A stretch of 14,337 nucleotides of DNA, taken from the NCBI GenBank assembly GCA_001817685.1, contig MHIV01000034.1, positions 1-14,337 of the forward strand, given 5' to 3'. The translations under genes and the position numbers were made by a program. Numbering within the stretch: the first letter of the stretch is position 1; each line of letters begins with the position of its first letter. Origin of the DNA: Candidatus Colwellbacteria bacterium RIFCSPHIGHO2_02_FULL_45_17. Lineage in GTDB: Bacteria > Patescibacteriota > Minisyncoccia > UBA6257 > Colwellbacteraceae. Shown in pieces: positions 1 through 6,386 of the stretch. A model generated the notes under the pieces. The model searched no databases, was not told the DNA's origin, and saw only the letters and a list, made by a program, of their open reading frames with translations.

Positions 1-80
1 CCAGCTGGACCTTCTCCGACCCGAGTCGCACAAGCAACGATAACAAGCGTCGAGACAACAAGGATTGAGAGCACCCTCAT
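1..80 (-). CDS. N-terminus of a putative lipoprotein (partial, runs off the left edge)
   Basis: This gene starts at an ATG whose complement is bases 78-80 and stays open to the edge, giving 26 complete codons. The translation begins MRVLSILVVSTLVIVACATR: a short basic start, a hydrophobic stretch and then IVAC at residues 14-17, which fits the lipobox rule with Cys17 as the lipidated residue. It would be exported and anchored to the outer face of the membrane. The start is decided by an unusually perfect Shine-Dalgarno sequence on the minus strand, five bases upstream. It lies 67 bases after the stop of the Thr-stalk surface protein gene, so the two probably form one transcript. Nothing can be said about the mature domain because it lies outside the window. 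Lipoprotein assignment is an inference from the signal sequence only. Confidence 0.6.
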   Translation of the reverse strand, partial: MRVLSILVVSTLVIVACATRVGEGPA

Positions 81-84
81 TCTT

Positions 85-98
85 GGATCACCTCCTTC
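85..98 (-). promoter_or_regulatory. Perfect, extended Shine-Dalgarno sequence
   Basis: On the minus strand these bases read GAAGGAGGTGATCC, which matches nearly the whole anti-Shine-Dalgarno tail of 16S rRNA, four bases before the ATG. A match of this length is rare and sets the start of the partial lipoprotein gene. Genes to the right of about base 770 have no comparable site. Confidence 0.75.
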
Positions 99-140
99 TG
101 GGACAGTGCGGGGAGTTTGAAGTCCTCCCCGCACGTCCCA
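99..140 (-). terminator. Long GC-rich intercistronic hairpin (terminator, attenuator or processing stem)
   Basis: Bases 99-104 plus 106-115 pair with 125-140: a 16-bp stem with one bulged base (105) and a nine-base loop (116-124). On the minus strand it starts 7 bases after the stop of the surface-protein gene and ends directly against the Shine-Dalgarno sequence of the next gene. There is no T-run after it, so a classic intrinsic terminator is uncertain. A U-less terminator of the kind common in high-GC bacteria, a 3'-end stabiliser or an attenuator are all possible. Confidence 0.6.
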
Positions 141-147
141 GTGTCAC

Positions 148-705
148 TCAGCCGAACCGTCGACGCCGAGCGGCAATCATCAGCACCACACCAGCTATAC
201 CGCTGGACACAACCGCCGCCAGGCCCAGAACTAGGACACCATCAGAGCCACCGCCCGAAGCGAGCGGAGAGAGTTCTCCATCGCCATCAGGGATAGTCGT
301 AACCGTTGTCGTTCCGGGGCCAGTCGTCGTCGTGGTCGGACCACCGATCGTGGTCGTCGTTGTCTCGGCCACCGTCGTGGTCGTGGTCGTTCCATTCTCC
401 GCCCAGCAGAGAATCGCGTGGCTGTTGTCCTTCCCAGACGAGTGCGAGTATCCCTGACCCACGACCGGATTCGGGAATGTCTCGTTCTCGCCATCGCCAG
501 AGCCGGCCTTCAGCACCAGGAGCGTCCACGTAGTCCCCTCCGGGGGCTCGGGAACGACAAACGGCGTCTCGACCGGTTCGTACTTCACGCCGTTCTCGCC
601 ACACCAGTACTCGACCGAGTTGGTGTTCACTTCTTCTCCGGCCAAAGCCGGAACGGCGAAGACGACGAGTAGAACGAACACGAACGGAACCATGAGTCGC
701 CTCAC
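148..705 (-). CDS. Secreted surface protein with Thr-rich stalk and C-terminal membrane/wall anchor
   Basis: With a GTG start at 705 the product is 185 residues. A reading from the TTG at 711 is possible, but the Shine-Dalgarno AGGAGG (712-717) sits six bases from the GTG and directly against the TTG, so GTG is preferred. Order of parts: signal peptide (1-22, likely cut after ALA), a small ectodomain (23-105) with two cysteines (35, 100) that could form a disulfide, a Thr stalk (106-137, three runs of five to six Thr), a sorting-like LASGG (148-152), a hydrophobic helix (155-179) and the tail RRRRFG. That C-terminal layout is the one used by sortase substrates; LASGG is only a loose match to LAxTG, so sortase anchoring is a guess and a plain membrane anchor is equally possible. 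Thr stalks of this kind are common in high-GC actinobacterial surface proteins. Function of the ectodomain is unknown. Codons are strongly GC-rich, unlike the genes to the right. Confidence 0.8.
   Translation of the reverse strand: MRRLMVPFVFVLLVVFAVPALAGEEVNTNSVEYWCGENGVKYEPVETPFVVPEPPEGTTWTLLVLKAGSGDGENETFPNPVVGQGYSHSSGKDNSHAILCWAENGTTTTTTVAETTTTTIGGPTTTTTGPGTTTVTTIPDGDGELSPLASGGGSDGVLVLGLAAVVSSGIAGVVLMIAARRRRFG
301..392 (-). repeat. Triplet-rich tract encoding the Thr stalk
   Basis: The plus strand shows degenerate repeats of GTC/GTT/GTG triplets, the complement of mixed Thr codons (ACC, ACG, ACA, ACT). Codons vary, so this is protein-level repetition and not a perfect microsatellite, but such tracts can expand or contract and can cause assembly errors. 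Confidence 0.6.
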
Positions 706-814
706 GGTCAACCTCCTTCGTACAAATAGCCGATCTACGGCTAGCCTGCCCGATTGGGCTGACCAAGTAAGTTTAAATTAGACTTAAGTTAGGCACAATA
801 AGCTGAGAATCGCC
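706..814. other. Gene-free stretch with two small hairpins and a base-composition boundary
   Basis: This gap separates two minus-strand genes. It contains a Shine-Dalgarno sequence (712-717), a 6-bp stem with five-base loop (727-732 with 738-743) and a 4-bp GC stem (748-751 with 756-759), all in the likely leader of the surface-protein gene. Around 765-770 the sequence turns abruptly from GC-rich to AT-rich. I see no convincing promoter hexamer pair. Confidence 0.45.
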
Positions 815-1069
815 CTAAATCGCGAGAAGCGTAAGAGCGATAGCAGCGAGTATAAAAACGAGTGATACGATAAACAGGGTCAGAAAATAAGATTGTTTCA
901 ACTCTTCCTTCCTCTTCTTCTCTTGGTATACGGGTCCAATCAAAATCCCAATCGCGATACCGGCACCGAGCCCTATCCAAATATTCCCCACAGCAAGACT
1001 AAGGGCTATACCCGTTATAAGACCGATAACAAGCCCGAACGGATTAATAAATTTGGGCATTTCTTTCAT
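815..1069 (-). CDS. Small glycine-rich membrane protein (unknown function)
   Basis: The product is 84 residues and almost entirely membrane-embedded: helix about 9-28, helix about 30-47 rich in small residues spaced like a glycine zipper (GLGAGIAIGILIG), a charged loop QEKKRKEELK (49-58) and a third helix about 61-83. The pattern GNIWIGLGAGIAIG resembles a widespread family of small hypothetical membrane proteins with Gly-rich helices; no function is known to me. The first ATG (1069) is taken as start; a second in-frame ATG at residue 4 (1060) is equally plausible, and there is no Shine-Dalgarno sequence to decide. A TATAAG hexamer lies ten bases upstream. It is divergent from the DoxX-like operon. 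Confidence 0.65.
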   Translation of the reverse strand: MKEMPKFINPFGLVIGLITGIALSLAVGNIWIGLGAGIAIGILIGPVYQEKKRKEELKQSYFLTLFIVSLVFILAAIALTLLAI

Positions 1070-1229
1070 GGGCAGATAACTTATATCTAGATTTATAACC
1101 CATGGCCCAAGTTATGGCAAATGCGCCCATAGACTTAGCTTCTTGACCTACAATCCGGCGATATTCAGAAAAGTTCGGCTAATTAAACATGTGAACAATA
1201 TTAGGGAGATATGTAATATAATCTAAAGG
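1070..1229. promoter_or_regulatory. Divergent promoter region
   Basis: This 160-base AT-rich gap lies between two divergent genes. For the plus-strand operon, TATAAT at 1217-1222 ends seven bases before the ATG. For the minus-strand gene, TATAAG (complement of 1080-1085) ends ten bases before the ATG. I find no clear -35 element at standard spacing for either. No hairpin or RNA gene stands out. Confidence 0.5.
1217..1222 (+). promoter_or_regulatory. -10 box giving a likely leaderless transcript
   Basis: The hexamer is a perfect TATAAT, and seven bases separate it from the ATG at 1230. Transcription normally starts six or seven bases after this box, so the mRNA would begin at, or one base from, the start codon. 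No Shine-Dalgarno sequence fits at usable spacing (TAAAGG abuts the ATG). Confidence 0.6.
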
Positions 1230-1628
1230 ATGATTAATACACTACTTTTAATAAACAGCGGGTGGGTTTTGCTTTTTGTGCGAATCGTTTTGGGAGGCAT
1301 CATGATTTACTACGGCTGGCCCAAAATTAAGGATCTAAAAGCTAACGCCGAAGATTTCAGTAGTAAGGAGGGTTTTAAGCCTGGCTGGCTCTGGGGAACA
1401 GTGGCGGCTTTTGTAGGATTTTTCGGCGGAGTCGCAATTCTAATTGGTTTCTTTGCGGAGGTCGCGGCTACCCTTATGGCCCTTCAGGCAACAGTCGGAA
1501 TAGTCTGGGGAATTACAAAAATGGGTAAGTCATTCGAGGGTCTGTCTCATGACCTTTTGCTTCTTGCTGTGTCTCTTATAATAATCACTTTCGGTTCTGG
1601 GACATACAGCGTAATGCCGTTATTTTAA
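1230..1628 (+). CDS. DoxX-like four-helix membrane protein
   Basis: The 132-residue product matches the size and layout of the DoxX family: helices at about 11-29, 55-75, 78-96 and 106-124, with the typical start LLFVRIVLGGIMIYYGWPKI and the central GWLWGTVAAFVGFFGGVAILIGFF. DoxX-like proteins are membrane proteins often tied to redox or thiol-stress functions, though many members have no proven role. It is the first gene of a three-gene plus-strand operon; its stop codon is followed directly by the ATG of the transporter gene. Family assignment is fairly secure, function is not. Confidence 0.8.
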   Translation: MINTLLLINSGWVLLFVRIVLGGIMIYYGWPKIKDLKANAEDFSSKEGFKPGWLWGTVAAFVGFFGGVAILIGFFAEVAATLMALQATVGIVWGITKMGKSFEGLSHDLLLLAVSLIIITFGSGTYSVMPLF

Positions 1629-2510
1629 ATGATGGCACCCTGGATATTCATCGCGGCAACAGCATATTTTCTAAACGCCGTGGCGTTTGTGATAGATAAA
1701 TACCTCTTAGCGCTCCCGATTCCCAAGCCATTCACATATGCAGTTTGGGTAGCGGTACTAAGCACACCGGTGGTTTTTCTCATTCCGTTCTTTGATATTT
1801 TCATACCCGACATGATTTACTTCGGACTCTCCTTCGCCTCTGGAACGGCATTTTTTATTGGCCTAATATTCCTGTATAAGGCGATTCGCAGAAGCGATGT
1901 CTCAGTCGCATCTACGCAGGCGGGAGTTTTTACGTCGGTATTCACGTATTTATTTTCATTTCTGATTCTTGGCAACGCACTACCCCAAAATAATCTTATC
2001 GCCATTGGGCTCTTAACGCTCGGTTTACTATTTCTCGGAAGCGTCGGAAGAGGAGTAGTGCTTCACGCAATCAGCGCAGGTGCCTTGCTAGCACTTTCGT
2101 TTGTATTGCTTAAATGGACTTTCACGGCAGGTGATTTTGTAAACGGGGTGTTCTGGACACGAATTGGATTTATAGGTTCGGCTGTCCTCTCGCTCATAGT
2201 ATCAAAAAAGGCTAGGGACGAAGTAAAGTCGCTCGCAAAAAAAGCGACAAAATCCTCAAAGTTCGTTTTTATAATCAACAAACTTATAGCAGGCACGGCT
2301 TTTGTTCTGCTCTACTACGCCATACTTCTTGGGAATGTAGTGATTATCAATGCACTACTCGGACTGCAATTTTTATTTGTATTTCTACTGGCGATCACGC
2401 TACGAAATAAACTTCACGGGATAGAAGAGAATGTGAGTAAGAAAACTTTAGCAATAAAGTCAGTCGGTATTGTGTTTGTATTGTCGGGATTTCTCGCAAT
2501 TCTCATTTAG
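1629..2510 (+). CDS. DMT/EamA-like transporter
   Basis: The product is 293 residues with about ten hydrophobic helices, the size and topology of drug/metabolite transporter superfamily proteins made of two five-helix EamA repeats. A cytoplasmic basic loop (KKARDEVKSLAKKATKSSK, around residues 189-207) separates the halves. The segment FLYKAIRRSDVSVAS, about 81-95, resembles the conserved region after helix 3 in this superfamily. The substrate cannot be predicted; amino acids, nucleotide sugars or other metabolites are all known for relatives. It begins with ATGATG immediately after the DoxX-like stop codon, so it is probably translated by coupling, and it is followed three bases later by the hydrolase gene. 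Confidence 0.8.
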   Translation: MMAPWIFIAATAYFLNAVAFVIDKYLLALPIPKPFTYAVWVAVLSTPVVFLIPFFDIFIPDMIYFGLSFASGTAFFIGLIFLYKAIRRSDVSVASTQAGVFTSVFTYLFSFLILGNALPQNNLIAIGLLTLGLLFLGSVGRGVVLHAISAGALLALSFVLLKWTFTAGDFVNGVFWTRIGFIGSAVLSLIVSKKARDEVKSLAKKATKSSKFVFIINKLIAGTAFVLLYYAILLGNVVIINALLGLQFLFVFLLAITLRNKLHGIEENVSKKTLAIKSVGIVFVLSGFLAILI

Positions 2511-2513
2511 CTG

Positions 2514-3527
2514 ATGCGAAGGATTCTGCATATAATTAAACGTTCCATCGTGTATCTGTTGCTCGCGGTGTTTCTAATCTTCGTGTCGCTTTGGATATGG
2601 AACATATTTGTCGATGAGTTATCGGACGACGAGGTAAATTTTGGTGTCACTTTCTCAAACTATTATGCGATGGAGTTGGGTCTTGATTGGAAAGCCGCAT
2701 ATTTAGCAACGCTCGATGATTTGGGCGTGAAAAATCTCCGCCTTGCCGCCTATTGGTCGGAAATCGAGCCAGAAAATGATGCGTTTAACTTTGACAGCCT
2801 TGATTTTGAGATTAACGAAGCAGAAAAACGCAACGCAAAAGTAATTCTCGTTGTCGGGCAGAAAGTGCCAAGATGGCCCGAGTGTTTTGTGCCGGCGTGG
2901 GCTCGTGGACACGATACATACAGAGAGGAACTTCTACAATACATAGAAACGGTGGTGCTGCGATACAAAGATGTCCCAGCGATCGTATATTGGCAGATTG
3001 AGAACGAACCGTTCCTTGGGGGTTTTGGAGATTGCGCAATATTCGATATCGACTTGCTTGACGAAGAAATCACACTCGTAAAATCATTAGACTCAAGACA
3101 GATTCTTGTTACAGACAGCGGAGAACTTGGAGATTGGGTTAGAGCTCGAAAGCGCGGAGATATATTTGGTACAACGATGTATCGAGACGTGTGGTTCAAG
3201 CGCACTATTCGTTTTCGCTATCCCCTACCACCGACGTGGTTTCAGTTCAAAGATTTAACTTCGCGTGTAATTGCAGGCGCCGACTCTGCCGAGAAAGTTA
3301 TCGTTGTAGAGATGCAGGCAGAGGCGTGGGGACGCGATCCGATTCCGTATATAACGCTTGATGAACAGTTAAAATATATGGATTTCGAAACATTCAAAGA
3401 CAATATTGTTTACTCGAAACGGGCCGGCTTTCCGGATATATACCTTTGGGGAGTTGAGTGGTGGTATTACTTAAAAGAAGTTCACAACATTCCGGAATTC
3501 TGGAATTACGCGAAAGAATTATTCTAG
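2514..3527 (+). CDS. Membrane-anchored clan GH-A (GH5/GH39-like) glycoside hydrolase
   Basis: The 337-residue product starts with a basic segment and a single hydrophobic helix (about 12-31) with no signal-peptidase site that I can see. The catalytic domain is therefore probably tethered outside the membrane. The rest has TIM-barrel features of clan GH-A: LGVKNLRLAAYWSEIEP (about 70-86), WQIENEP (160-166) with Glu165 as the expected acid/base, and VVEMQ (264-268) with Glu266 as the expected nucleophile; Glu270 is the alternative. WGVEWWYY (312-319) fits the eighth strand. The exact family and substrate are uncertain. It is the last gene of the DoxX-DMT operon (three bases after the transporter stop), and its final nine bases overlap the end of the convergent GH1 gene. 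Confidence 0.78.
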   Translation: MRRILHIIKRSIVYLLLAVFLIFVSLWIWNIFVDELSDDEVNFGVTFSNYYAMELGLDWKAAYLATLDDLGVKNLRLAAYWSEIEPENDAFNFDSLDFEINEAEKRNAKVILVVGQKVPRWPECFVPAWARGHDTYREELLQYIETVVLRYKDVPAIVYWQIENEPFLGGFGDCAIFDIDLLDEEITLVKSLDSRQILVTDSGELGDWVRARKRGDIFGTTMYRDVWFKRTIRFRYPLPPTWFQFKDLTSRVIAGADSAEKVIVVEMQAEAWGRDPIPYITLDEQLKYMDFETFKDNIVYSKRAGFPDIYLWGVEWWYYLKEVHNIPEFWNYAKELF

Positions 3528-4808
3528 AGATGGGATTGCGTTTGCTTTAATAATCTTCGCATACTCATAGGTGCTCGGACGGACACGCCGCCGTAAATTA
3601 TTTTTATAATCAACTTCGACGAGTCCGAAACGCGTCCAAAATCCACTCGCCCATTCAAAATTGTCGAGAAGCGACCAGTGAAAATATCCCATGACATTAC
3701 TCCCCTCACTGATAGCTTTGTGTAACCAAGCAAGTGTGTCTTTTATAAATACGGCTCTTTTCTCGTCGTCGGCATCTGCAATCCCGTTCTCTGTTATATA
3801 AATTGGCACGCGGTATCTCGAAGCGCTTTTCACCACCTTGTAGATACCTTCGGGATAGAGCTCCCATCCGAAATCAGATATAACTTTATTGTCATTCCGA
3901 TTAAACCAACGCCGCGGATTTCTGAAGCCAGCGCGAATCCGATTGTGAGTAAAATAGTTGATGCCGACAAAATCCTGATACTTCCTGATTCTCCTGAAGA
4001 ACCACTCGTTGTGAAAATGGCGAGCCAGAAAAACGAAACTCCACGAAGCGGGATTGATTCCGCGCGCGTCAAAGAACACTCTGCTATTTGCAATACCGAC
4101 TTGATGATCCACGCTCGCCTCTTTAATCACGCGATAAGCCCGTTTGTGAGCGATTACTAGGTATCTCGACATACGGAACCATCCCCTATATCCACCGTGA
4201 ACGCTCGGCCAATCCAGCCACGGCTTGATGCTGAGATTCGTCGCAAACGAGTAAAGCGTCGGCTCGTTTTGCGTAATCCAGAATCTCACGTCAGCCCCAA
4301 GATGCCGAACCACGTATTCCACGTACTCCACGAAGTCCGCCGACGTCTCTCTATTCATCCAGCCGCCATTCTTTAGAACCCACAGGGGAACCGTAAAGTG
4401 CCAAAGAGTGACGAAGGGCTCAATTCCCCGCCGACGAAGCGCATAAATCACTTTTCGATAGTGCTCGATTTCTTTCTCGTCAAACTTCCCCTTCTCCGGT
4501 TCGATTCGCGACCACTCAATAGAAAGTCTGTGTGCGTTCATCCCAAGATCTTTCATAAAGTCAAAGTCCTCTTCGTAGCGATTATAATGATCGCACGCCC
4601 TCCCGGAAATGTAGTTATTCGGATCGAACATTTCGGGAAATTTCTCTTTCTGCCACGGCTCCCAGAAATCCCTTGCTTCACGGGCAAGCCGTTCTGCATT
4701 TTCTTTTTCCCAAACTGTCCAGTCATTTTTGTTGCCTCCCTCCACCTGATGGGAAGAAGTACTCGCACCCCAATAGAATCCTTTAGGAAATTTCAGTAGC
4801 CTCGTCAT
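3519..4808 (-). CDS. GH1 family beta-glycosidase (beta-glucosidase-like)
   Basis: The 429-residue product has all the landmarks of GH1: an N-terminal FPKGFYWGASTSSHQVEGG (7-25, Gln21 binds sugar), LWHFTVP (135-141) in place of the usual WHWDLP, TQNEP (179-183) with Glu182 as acid/base, ITENG (338-342) with Glu340 as nucleophile, and LLDNFEWASGF (380-390) with the sugar-binding Glu385-Trp386. Length is near the lower end of the family's usual 440-480. There is no signal peptide, so it should work in the cytoplasm on imported or internal beta-glycosides by the retaining mechanism. Specificity (glucoside, galactoside, other) cannot be read off. The start ATG is preceded by a TATAAT box six bases upstream and no Shine-Dalgarno sequence. 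It converges with the membrane-anchored hydrolase and diverges from the ABC operon. Confidence 0.93.
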   Translation of the reverse strand: MTRLLKFPKGFYWGASTSSHQVEGGNKNDWTVWEKENAERLAREARDFWEPWQKEKFPEMFDPNNYISGRACDHYNRYEEDFDFMKDLGMNAHRLSIEWSRIEPEKGKFDEKEIEHYRKVIYALRRRGIEPFVTLWHFTVPLWVLKNGGWMNRETSADFVEYVEYVVRHLGADVRFWITQNEPTLYSFATNLSIKPWLDWPSVHGGYRGWFRMSRYLVIAHKRAYRVIKEASVDHQVGIANSRVFFDARGINPASWSFVFLARHFHNEWFFRRIRKYQDFVGINYFTHNRIRAGFRNPRRWFNRNDNKVISDFGWELYPEGIYKVVKSASRYRVPIYITENGIADADDEKRAVFIKDTLAWLHKAISEGSNVMGYFHWSLLDNFEWASGFWTRFGLVEVDYKNNLRRRVRPSTYEYAKIIKANAIPSLE

Positions 4809-4814
4809 GTAATG

Positions 4815-4820
4815 ATTATA
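4815..4820 (-). promoter_or_regulatory. -10 box of the GH1 gene, likely leaderless
   Basis: The complement reads TATAAT and six bases separate it from the GH1 ATG, which places the expected transcription start on the start codon. No -35 element was recognised at 16-18 bases upstream. Confidence 0.6.
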
Positions 4821-4857
4821 CTACACAGTAGTCCTACAATTTTTTCCCTTGACGGTG

Positions 4858-4863
4858 TAAAAT
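4858..4863 (+). promoter_or_regulatory. -10-like box of the ABC operon, likely leaderless
   Basis: TAAAAT matches the -10 consensus at five of six positions and lies seven bases before the GTG start of the adaptor gene. There is no Shine-Dalgarno sequence between them. Confidence 0.45.
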
Positions 4864-4870
4864 TGAGTCC

Positions 4871-6385
4871 GTGACTAAGAAAATATTGAGCTTAAACCGG
4901 AAATTTATAAAACTTGCCAAGAAAAAACCGATACTCTCAATCGGTATAGGTATTGTGACGTTTGGCGTGATTATGTTCGCCGCTATAAGCGACGGAGATG
5001 GGCAGTATACCTTCGTAACCGCAGAGAGAAGAGACATAGTACAGGAGGTCGAAGTAGCAGGCAGTGTTAAGGCGGCAGAGGATGTAGATTTGGCATTCGA
5101 AGAGCCAGGTACAATTTCCCAAGTCTTTGCAGATGTTGGAGATGAAGTGAAGGCCGGACAGACACTCGTAACGCTAAGAAATAGCGATATCATAGCTCTC
5201 CTAAACCAGGCGGAGGCACAAGCGGATATTGAGGTTGCAACGCTAAACACATTGACCGCTAATACAGAACAGGAATTGTCGAATAGTTATAGCAACGCTC
5301 TAAATACGATAGACGATGCATTGGCAAAGTCAGAAGATGCAGTAAGGGCAAAATCTTCGAGCATATTTAGCGGGTCTAAATATTCAAATTACTATCTTAC
5401 GTTCAATCCATGCGATACGATAAGGAAAAATAATGCTCAAAACCTGCGGCTTGAGGCCGAGCTCGAGCTTGAGCGATGGAATAAAGAATTGAAAACATTA
5501 GAAACCGGCAATCCTTCGACCGACGAATTGGACGTCGCGCTGTTCAACGCAACAAGACACCTCGACTTAATTCAAAAAACGGTAAATGCCATAAATGAAG
5601 TGCTTGCGACGACATGTTCAGTTGAAGATTCAACACTTGATACGGCGAGAACAAATATGGCTACTGCACAGACCAACGTATCGACGGCGATAGACAACAT
5701 TAATGACCTAACTCAAGCAATTGCGCTCAACAAGATTTCCGTAGCGGACGACAACGACGTGGCGGCACAGGAAGCGAGAGTAAGGGCCGCAGAGGCAAAC
5801 GCCGATAATTATAAAGCGCAGTTAGAAAAGACTATAATGCGCTCCCCGATTAACGGCGTACTAACAAGACAAGAAGCGGTTACCGGGGAAACAGCGATTG
5901 CAAATACATCGCTCGTATCAGTAATTTCAGCTTCGAGTTTTGAAGTTAAGGCAAACATTCCCGAAGTAGAACTCGCGGAAGTTAGTGTTGGCGCGAGTGC
6001 AGACATAACACTCGACGCATACGGGGAAAAAGAAATATTCGAAGCTCATATTGTCACAATCGACCCCGCAGAGACAATAGTTGGCGGAGTGCCAAATTAC
6101 AAAGCCACGCTCCTTTTCGACAAAAACGATGAGAGAATAAGATCAGGGATGACCGCTAATATAAGAGCGCTTGGAGAGACAAGAAACTCAGTTATAGGAG
6201 TGCCGAGAGGTTCGATCTTCGAAGTTGCTGGCATCAAAAAAGTGAACGTTCTAGTCGGCGAAGGTAGAAGAGCAGAGGTTATCGAGGTAAATGTTGAAAC
6301 GGGCGTCGCGGGCTCTGATGGATTTGTAGAGATTATTAGCGGCATAGAGGAGGGTGATCGGATTGTAATAACCGTAGCGAAATAA
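4871..6385 (+). CDS. MacA/HlyD-like periplasmic-adaptor (membrane fusion) protein of an ABC exporter
   Basis: The 504-residue product starts at GTG and has one N-terminal membrane helix (about 21-39), then the split lipoyl/biotinyl-like domain: first half about 77-104 (GTISQVFADVGDEVKAGQTLV), second half about 322-355 (MRSPINGVLTRQEAVTGE). Between them lies a long, mostly helical insertion (about 108-320), much longer than in the roughly 370-residue MacA, with two cysteines (181, 249) that would be outside the cell and could form a disulfide. Beta-barrel and membrane-proximal parts follow (about 356-504). Its role would be to couple a MacB-type permease to substrates or to an envelope structure. 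It is the first gene of a tight three-gene operon. An organism of this type is expected to lack a TolC-type outer membrane, so its partner outside the membrane is unclear. Confidence 0.85.
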   Translation: MTKKILSLNRKFIKLAKKKPILSIGIGIVTFGVIMFAAISDGDGQYTFVTAERRDIVQEVEVAGSVKAAEDVDLAFEEPGTISQVFADVGDEVKAGQTLVTLRNSDIIALLNQAEAQADIEVATLNTLTANTEQELSNSYSNALNTIDDALAKSEDAVRAKSSSIFSGSKYSNYYLTFNPCDTIRKNNAQNLRLEAELELERWNKELKTLETGNPSTDELDVALFNATRHLDLIQKTVNAINEVLATTCSVEDSTLDTARTNMATAQTNVSTAIDNINDLTQAIALNKISVADDNDVAAQEARVRAAEANADNYKAQLEKTIMRSPINGVLTRQEAVTGETAIANTSLVSVISASSFEVKANIPEVELAEVSVGASADITLDAYGEKEIFEAHIVTIDPAETIVGGVPNYKATLLFDKNDERIRSGMTANIRALGETRNSVIGVPRGSIFEVAGIKKVNVLVGEGRRAEVIEVNVETGVAGSDGFVEIISGIEEGDRIVITVAK

Positions 6386-6386
6386 T

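Larger units (their letters stand above)
4809..4870. promoter_or_regulatory. Compact divergent promoter between GH1 and the ABC operon
   Basis: Only 62 bases separate the two divergent start codons. Each gene has its own -10-like box next to its start codon (see the separate entries). There is little room for operators. A run of T (4840-4846) and TTGACG at 4849-4854 are visible; TTGACG is too close to the plus-strand -10 box to be its -35 element. Confidence 0.5.

Noticed and set aside
84..99. TGGATCACCTCCTTCT-like stretch on the plus strand resembling the 3' end of 16S rRNA
   Set aside because: Nothing upstream resembles the rest of 16S rRNA. The match is explained by the Shine-Dalgarno sequence of the minus-strand lipoprotein gene.
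65..457. Plus-strand open frame with Val-rich runs opposite the surface protein gene
   Set aside because: It is the mirror of the Thr-codon tract, has no ribosome site, and the minus-strand frame has a signal peptide, anchor and Shine-Dalgarno sequence.
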